Positions 56,521 through 64,000 of a DNA stretch of 64,000 nucleotides are shown here, piece after piece. The stretch is from Rutidosis leptorrhynchoides. Its lineage: Eukaryota > Streptophyta > Magnoliopsida > Asterales > Asteraceae. The notes beneath the pieces are model-generated. The model was not told where the DNA came from, searched no databases, and saw only the letters and a list, made by a program, of their open reading frames with translations. The first letter of the stretch is position 1. The number at the start of each line of letters is the position of its first letter. Made by a program: the position numbers and the translations under genes. The stretch is taken from NCBI RefSeq assembly GCF_046630445.1, contig NC_092335.1:627967501-628031500 (forward strand), in the 5' to 3' direction.

Positions 56521-56980
56521 CAGTAATAAAGATGGCAAAAAGACCCGCACCCGATGGGTAAACCCGAAACTCGACACTTTTGGGCCGCGTTCGGTTCGGG
56601 TAAATGGGTCTATGGTCGGGTATGAGGATAGTTTTAATTTTTGCGGGTTTGGGCCCGAGGATGGTTTTAGACACAAACCAAATTACCCGCCCCGTATACC
56701 CGAGAAAAGACCCAAGTCCCCAGCATGTATACCCGATTACTCGGCCTGTTTACCCGATTATCCACCTCGTTTCCCGATTATCCGACACGTATACCCGAAA
56801 AAAGACTCGAATAACCGTAAGATAACTCATTTATACAATAGTTCTTAAGTAAATGGAGACCCGAATACCCGTGGAAAAACCGGATTACCTGCTAGTTATT
56901 AACTAAATGAGGACCCAACGGATTCGGGTCTGGATTTGAGATGGGTTTTTCTAATCGGGTGAAACTCCATAGCCACAACT
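56521..56980. mobile_element. Possible hAT-like remnant with ACCCG subterminal repeats
   Basis: CAGTAATAAAGATGGCAAAA (56521-56540) followed by many ACCCG/CGGGT motifs resembles the subterminal structure of Ac-like hAT elements. A loosely matching inverted end CCATAGCCACAACTG is at about 56967-56981. No TSD or transposase seen, so this is tentative. The short ORFs at 56604-56848 are translations of the repeats. Confidence 0.35.
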
Positions 56981-57006
56981 GGTATATTTTTTACTCTAGG
57001 AGAAAG

Positions 57007-58390
57007 TCGGGATTTTTTTTGAAAGACAAATGTAATTTTATTAATAATTAATAACAAAGAAAGATATATACAAGCACAGAGAGATATGCTTGCTACAAGA
57101 AATGAAATGGGGCTGACATACATACCATAAATCACATAAACCGAAGATGGATAAGTCAAAACTAAACTTGCAGTCCTAAACAACTGTAACGAAATTCTGC
57201 AGAGACATCAGAGGATATGTGTTAGCCATGATCATCGTAAACACTAGGATTATTTAACAACTGATTCCAGTCCAAAGATAGCTTTTTCGAAGATGGGGTG
57301 GACATACATACCATAAATCACATAAACCGAAGATGGATATGAGCGCCATCGAAATACTCTAACTATTGTTCCATAATACTTTCGAAGTTCGATTTTTCCA
57401 TATCGTGTATCCACCAACCCATTCTACGGGTTGCCAAAGTTTGCAAGTTGAGTTCCGGTTTGCGGATCTCTTCTTACCTTGAAAGATTTCATATAACCTG
57501 GAGTATAGTTGATTATATGTTTTCCACCAACGAAAAATATGATCCCATTTATTCTTCCGTAAACAGTCATGAGAGAATTATGTGATCCATGGTTCCTTAT
57601 CGTTATTGCACATGGGACATAGAACATAATCTAGATCGATGTCTCGTTTGTCTAACTCACACTGAACAGGTAATCTCTTCAACTTTGTTCTCCATATGAA
57701 AAGTAAACTTTTTGAGGTACGAAATTATTTCGCATGGTGGCAGTAGGCGGTGACACGTTTTGTAGGATTTTTTGATTCAAGGTTTTTGAAAAGGAATAGG
57801 TTGTGAAGCGGCCACTGCTACGCATTACCCATGACTATGAGTCTAGTTCATTGTTCGAATACATAAAAGACCCAAGAATGTTTTCTAAGTTGTTGTAGTT
57901 CACGTAGTTCTTCTAGTACGAGTTCTTTTCCAATTCCAATCTAACTTCCACGCAGGACCTTCTTTTACTATACGCTCCGACACAAGCGCATCTTGGTTAG
58001 AATCCAACTTAAAAAGTCTTCCAAATTTCTCGCACAACAAATGATTATCGAACCAAATATCCTTTCAAAGTAGGGTGTCACAACCATTGCTTACTGACTT
58101 CACAAAACAGTTAGCAAAGTTGATATTCAACTTCAATAGCTTAGTATTGACAAGCTATATGGAGTGCCAAATTAAGCCTCTTCTCTTAGGTATATTTTCG
58201 CAGTTTAGACCTAACCTCCTTTCCCTCCTGTAAAGTTAGATCTTTTGATATGTATACGGAATCTCCACCCATTTACCCGATAAAGCTAGATTTTTTGCTT
58301 TAAGTGACCTGATGCTTACCCGCCACTATCAAAGGATAAAAGAATTGATTTTCAATTTACCCAACATAATTTGTTATTTTCCCTCGACAC
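57007..58390 (-). pseudogene. LINE-2, 3' part, heavily decayed
   Basis: On the minus strand fragments of the plant LINE zf-RVT region can be read in several frames: LLFIWRTKLKRLPVQCELDK, then DYVLCPMCNNDKEPWIT near 57600-57700. A 3' UTR follows with a 38-bp duplicated block (57113-57150 and 57301-57338), and a poly-A tail shown as T run 57013-57020. Many stops and frameshifts. It joins the RT part at 62229 across LTR D: SFGEG before and SRENNKLCWV after fit a continuous LINE protein. Confidence 0.7.
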
Positions 58391-59769
58391 TTTAATAACC
58401 CGTCCTAATCCATCTGGACGAATACATTACATTTGGTTACATCGCGAGGTACTTGACCTCTATATGATACATTTTTCAGACATTGCATTCGTTTTTAAAA
58501 GACAAACTTTCATTACATCGAAAGTTGACCGCATGCATACCATTTCATAATATATCCAACTATAATTGACTTAGTAATAATCTTGATGAACTCGACGACT
58601 CGAATGCAACTTCTTTTGAAATATGTCATGAATGACTCCAAGTAATATTTCTAATATGAGCAAATGCACAGCGGAAGATTTCTTTCATACCTGAGAATAA
58701 ACATGCTTTAAAGTGTCAACCAAAATGTTGGTGAGTTCATTAGTTTATCATAATCAATCATTTTCATCATTTTAATAGACCGCAAGATTTTCATTTCTAT
58801 TTCTCATAAATATACGTCCCATGCATAGAGACAAAAATAATCATTTATATGGTAAACACCTGGTAACCGACATTAACAAGATGCATATAAGAATATCCCC
58901 TATCATTCCGGGAAATCCTTCGGACATGATAAAAACGAATTCCGAGTACTAAAGCATCTGGTACTTTGGATGGGGTTCGTTAGGCCCAATAGATCTATCT
59001 TTAGGATTCGCGTCAATTAGTAGATCGGTTTACTAATTCTTAGGTTACCAAGCAAAAGAGGCATATTCGGCTTCGATCATTCACCCATATAATGTAGTTT
59101 CAATTACTTGTGTCTATTTCGTAAAACATTTATAAATATTGCGCATGTATTCTCAGCCCAAAAATATAAAGGGTAAAAAGGCAAATGAAACTCACCATAC
59201 TGTATTTTGTAGTAAAAATACATATGACTATGTTGAATAATGCAGGGTTGGCCTCGAATTCACGAACCTATATCATTTGTATATTTGTTAATATACATGT
59301 AAGAGTAATCGAGCAAATTTATATACATTATTAATGATAATATATATGTTATATTATATGTTATATAGATATAGATAGTTTAATATATTTAATTTATATA
59401 TCTTATATAATTATTATTTATCATTATTTAATATGTTAAAATTCTATATTATGGTTTATATATGATAACAATATATATTTATGTATTAATTGATACTTTA
59501 TATAGTTTAGTTAATATCATTTTAATAATAAAAATATAATGATATGTAATATTAATATTATTGCAGTGCATCTTTATATTAAAATATTTATTTATAATAA
59601 TACTCAAAATGATAAGAGTGATAGTCGTAATATTGATAGTAATATTATTAATAATAATATTAATCTTATTAATGATAATCTTAATAAAGATATTAACTTT
59701 AATGATAATGTTAATTTTAGTAAGAATAATAGTTTTAATAAAAGTGATAAATTCTTTTAATAATATATT

Positions 59770-59881
<112 letters not shown>

Positions 59882-60310
59882 GCAGTGTTAATAATAATAA
59901 TAATCAGATTTACCATAAACTTCATGTTTAGTTTCTAAACCTATATCTATAGTCCCTATAATTTAATGTTATACCATTTTCATAATTTTTGCTCTATCAA
60001 CTTTTATTATAAATTTTATAATATAAAAATTATGGATATGTTCATAACCCTGTTAATAATAACAATAATAATACTAATAATGATAATGTTAGTAGTGATA
60101 ATACTAATAGTTTTTAAATGATAATAATAGTACTAATGGTAATACTAATAATAATGATAATAATCTTATTAATTACATTACTATAAATTATACTAGTATT
60201 ATTAATAATAATAATAATAATAATAGTATTTATAATACTTATAACTATGATACTAATACTAATAATAACAATAATAACAATAACAATAACAATAACAATA
60301 TTAATAACAA

Positions 60311-60321
<11 letters not shown>

Positions 60322-60409
<88 letters not shown>

Positions 60410-60420
60410 TAATAATAATA
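60322..60420. repeat. Second (TAA)n microsatellite in LTR D
   Basis: About 33 units, directly before the tRNA-like segment. Confidence 0.95.
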
Positions 60421-60451
60421 AAGGTTATACCTCAAAAGAAAAAAAACATTG

Positions 60452-60522
60452 ACAACAGCCTGGATTGAACCCACGACCTCGAGTACAACATCAACTCTCC
60501 AAACCACTCGACCAGTTATGTT
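60452..60522 (-). other. tRNA-like segment with Pol III-type boxes in LTR D
   Basis: On the minus strand TGGTCGAGTGG (60504-60514) fits the A-box consensus and GGTTCAATCC (60462-60471) the B-box consensus. They lie about 33 bp apart, and a T run follows (60439-60446) as a possible Pol III terminator. A complete cloverleaf is not convincing, so this is a tRNA pseudogene or SINE head rather than a functional tRNA. Confidence 0.4.
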
Positions 60523-62228
60523 TTTCCGAATTAAAACCATTCCCATATAATTATAACCCGTATTCACACCCCATCATCTTCTTCAAACCAAAAATCGATT
60601 AAGGATCAAACCCACTTAAAATGAGTTAATTGATTTGTTTTATGACTTAGAGTATATACAGAAACGATTTGCTAATTTGTTTGAATTAATCAAAATAAAA
60701 AAAATAAAAAAAACAAAAAAAAACAGACAACTTCCTGAACCCGTTATGAACTCATTTTGACTTTCGAATTGTTACAATATTTTAGCCCTAGCTTTTAACA
60801 TGAAAAAGTTTAAAAATCCTTATTAGAACCTTTCTGTGTCATCAATTTAACACAAAACACTATAACAAATTCGAATTTCTCCATGAACACTTAAATTGAC
60901 TTTTTGATTAAAAACTTTGACTGTCAAATTCATCCTTGATTTCGCGAATTAACATTTGAAAATTTGCAGAAAGATTGAACGAATGATGACTAACAAAATT
61001 GCAATATTAGATTTTTACAATTGATTCAATTTTTAATTTTTGGCCAAAAAGTTGAAAATACAGAGAGAAAAAAAATGATTCGGTTTATTATCATTCTGTG
61101 TTATTTTTTTATTTACGACAGCTACCAGAATTATATGACGATAAAGGGGATGTTAATTCAACAATTGGAGCAGTGTTTTAATTGTATTCTAGTGATGATG
61201 ATCGATTATTGATCACGGGTTTAACAGAAATAAATATATTAAGAACAGATAGATATTCATGCGTATAATAACAGTAATTATATATAATTAACTAATTAGT
61301 TTTAATGTTTATATATAAATACCTGTATTTTTATATATAGCAGTATTTATTTATTTATTAATTTATCTGGTATATAATTATACATATCTGTTATAACTGT
61401 ATTTTATTTATTTATTTGTTATATATAGCTGTATATATATTATATCAGTATTTATAAAGTATATAATCAATATTAATAGCAAATATATATATATAAGTAA
61501 TAATAATAATTCTAACTAATAAAAATTATATTAATAATACTTTTTATTAATTTTATAAATCGAAATACTAATAATAATAATAGAAATACTAATAATAATA
61601 AAAGTAAATATAATAACAATAATGATATAATAACAATAATGATAAAAAAAATGATGATAATAATATTATTAGTAACACTGATCATAATACTAATTTTAAC
61701 AATATAAATCAAATGATAATAATAATATTAACAATACTAATAATAATCTAATAATTTATACATATATGATTTTATAATTATATCATACTATTATTAATTC
61801 TGATATTAATATTAATATATTTATTTTAATAATAACACAGAAAGTAATAATATTATATCAACTATATTCTAACTTGTACTTAATATTATACATTATTATT
61901 TATGTTATATTTACTAATTATATAATATATTCATTTTATTAGTAACTTAATTATTATATATATTACTTTAAATTTTCAATTCAATTTAAATGATTTGTTT
62001 GTATTTAATTTAAGTTAATATGTACACTTATAATTATATTTATATATATACACATAGATATTTATTTATAACATTCGTACGTGAATCGTCGGGAATAGTC
62101 AAAGATTAACTGAATCCATCTAAACAGTTCCAAAAATTTTAAGACTCATCATTATAGACTTTGCTTATCGTGTCGAAATCATATAAAGGTTAAGTTTGAA
62201 TTTGGTTGGAAATTTCCGGGTCGTCACA

Positions 62229-63281
62229 GCACCTTCCCCAAAAGAATTACGTCTCTTAGCTTCAAGCAAGTTGATGACCACTGAAGGAGCACGGAATAAG
62301 GAGAAAGCATAAAACGGAAGACTACTAAGGACTGACTTTATGAGGGTGAGCCGACCGCCAAAGGACATCATCTTAGCTTTCCAATCCACTAATTTACCCC
62401 GGAATTTATCAATGTACGGATATCAATCTTTTAATTTTCTCTACCTTGAACCAATTGGGAGACCGAAATAAGCCCACTGAAAATTTACGAGCACTACACC
62501 CAATTGTCAACGCCATACTTTCAACAGAGCTTCAATACTCTAACAACGTACACACAACTTTTTGATAGGTTCACCCTTAGCCCCGAGGTCTTTTCAAAGC
62601 ATTTTAGTAATTTCATAAGATCCATTGTATTTCTCCTACTCCACTCCCCGGAAAAAATAGTGTTGTCGTCATATTGGAGATGGGACACTTTGATTTTGTG
62701 ATTTCTACTCCTTTTATTAGCCGAATCTCGACGGCTTTTTAGTCATAGGGCTAAGTCCCTTCGCTACTATTATGAAAAGATACGGGGATAAAGGGTTTCC
62801 CTGTCGTACCCCTCTCTTAAGTGTGAATTGTTTGGTTGTCGAACCGTTAATAAGTATGGAGATGGAGCAAACTTAAGGCAAGACCTTATCCACGACCTCC
62901 ACTTGTCACCAAATCCCATGAGCTTCAAAACCGTAAGCAAATAATCCCAATTAATTGAGTCGAACGCTTTTTCAAAGTCAGTTTTTAAAATTATTCTTTT
63001 GCGTTTTTTGGCATTTTAGCTCATCCACTACTTCATTAGCGACAAAAATACCATATAAAATGTAACGACCTTTGATGAAGGCACTTTGTTCACTTTCCAA
63101 CGATATTTGAAATCACCATTTTGAGCCGGTTAGCAAGTAGCTTTGCTATTATTTTATAAAAACTTTCGATCAAACTTATGGATCGGTAATCGCCCAACCC
63201 CAAGGGACTTTTCTTTTTATGGGTTAAAGTTAAAAATGAAGCATTGCACCCGTTAGAGTTGACCAAAATCAAACCACAACT
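62229..63281 (-). pseudogene. LINE-2, RT part, decayed and 5'-truncated
   Basis: On the minus strand, RT motifs appear in shifting frames: NGCNASFLTLTHKKKS then DYRSISLIESFYKI (63272-63120), an RT active-site region HLQYDDNTIFSG (about 62685-62650) and GGRLTLIKSVLSSLPFYAF (62360-62300). Several frameshifts make it non-functional. It continues at 58390 beyond LTR D. No endonuclease is visible to the right of 63281. Confidence 0.8.
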
Positions 63282-63533
63282 CGTATAAGATCATCTTTCA
63301 CTAGCCACCAATTTTAAATGATAAACTATATAATTGATGTTACAAAAGGATATCGAAATATATATTGTCACAAAATTTTAAAGGATAAAATATTATTTAC
63401 GAACATATAAGAATCAAGTTATCTTTTAATATCATGAAATGATCCATATGCGTATCACTTGCAAATATATTTTAATTTTTCATCGACAGTTAGATGTTCA
63501 ATAATCATACACTAGGTCAGGTGTCCATAATTT
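63282..63533. other. AT-rich spacer, no gene
   Basis: Nothing recognisable between the LINE-2 truncation point and the hAT-like end. Confidence 0.5.
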
Positions 63534-63967
63534 CAGGGGCGGATTTGAGAGTGTTCAACATGTGCGCTTGTATAGGGCCCATAATCCAAAGGGGCCTATA
63601 TCCAATAATATGTAGTACTTATGAACAACATTGTTATGATTGATGCTTGTACTTTACCAAATTTTTAGTATTTAATGAACTTATTCTTGCAATGGTTTAA
63701 AACTTTTGTATACTAAAGGCCTATTTATAATAACTGAACATGGCCCAAATGAAAAATTGAAATCGACGGGACGCCTCTGCATAATTTCTTTCGTTGGAAG
63801 CCAGGATTTATACCAGATCACAAATGGGCTTCAAAAGATTCAACTAATGGGCTGCCGGATATTTTTAATGGGGTCACTAATTAAAATCTAGTAATCATAC
63901 ACCATATGGGCTGTTTGACTAGTGATCTATGATCAGTTCCGTTAAAAATGGTGTGGCTCCGCCATTG
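63534..63967. mobile_element. Possible hAT-like MITE
   Basis: CAGGGGCGGATTTGAG (63534-63549) and GGCTCCGCCATTG (63955-63967) could be degenerate inverted hAT termini. The expected 8-bp target duplication (CATAATTT on the left) is not found on the right, so this is tentative. Non-coding. Confidence 0.35.
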
Positions 63968-64000
63968 AAGCCATAAGCCCATAAGTGCTGGATCTAAACA

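Noticed and set aside
61021-61712. Short ORFs at the right of LTR D as genes
   Set aside because: AT-rich low-complexity LTR sequence; no recognisable features.

Overview
This is plant nuclear DNA: AT-rich and almost entirely made of nested transposable elements. Flowering-plant chromovirus-type Ty3/gypsy retrotransposons, plant L1-like LINEs, a Tourist-like MITE, hAT and CACTA ends, Helitron-like 3' ends and one SAUR auxin-response gene all point to a eudicot. The family resemblance of the gypsy and LTR sequences suggests Asteraceae, but that is inference from memory, not a search result. No rRNA gene, functional tRNA gene or CRISPR array is visible.

Layout. 1-1997: a LINE 3' end cut by a minus-strand gypsy LTR, itself cut by a second LTR that runs off the window. 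1998-6890: AT-rich sequence with a diverged minisatellite, microsatellites, a hAT MITE, a SINE-like element, a TRIM (4777-5880, target-site duplication AATAC) and a long inverted-repeat element. 6891-29662: element A, a Ty3/gypsy retrotransposon (LTRs 2370 bp, TSD ATCGT) with nonsense codons in gag and at the gag-pol junction. Inside its reverse transcriptase sits element B1 (11792-24889, LTRs 3252 bp, TSD CATGG). 29663-35763: a CAT-rich microsatellite, possible remnants of an interrupted transcription unit, two Helitron-like 3' ends, a Tourist-like MITE (32098-32499, TSD TAA), a CACTA end, and the only convincing host gene, a SAUR (34622-34990). 35764-51612: a 5'-truncated minus-strand LINE with a 13-bp TSD, split by B2 (36841-50289, LTRs 3425 bp, TSD CATTT), sister of B1. 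51833-55415: a solo LTR (TSD AGTTT). 55590-64000: SINE-like and hAT-like debris and a second decayed minus-strand LINE split by an oppositely oriented relative of the solo LTR.

The most notable content is in B1 and B2. Between the primer-binding site and gag they carry about 2 kb absent from element A. It encodes two extra sense-strand ORFs: an acidic, repeat-containing protein with a basic patch, and a 227-residue F-box protein of the plant F-box plus Sel1/TPR-like type. The F-box ORF is intact in B1 and frameshifted in B2. A retrotransposon lineage carrying an F-box gene would be a candidate for interfering with a host ubiquitin-ligase pathway; that role is hypothesis only. The gag-pol ORFs of both B copies are open from start to stop.

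Relative age by eye from LTR-LTR mismatches: B1 (about 3 in 3252) is younger than A (about 5 in 2370), matching the nesting; B2 (about 20 in 3425) is older.
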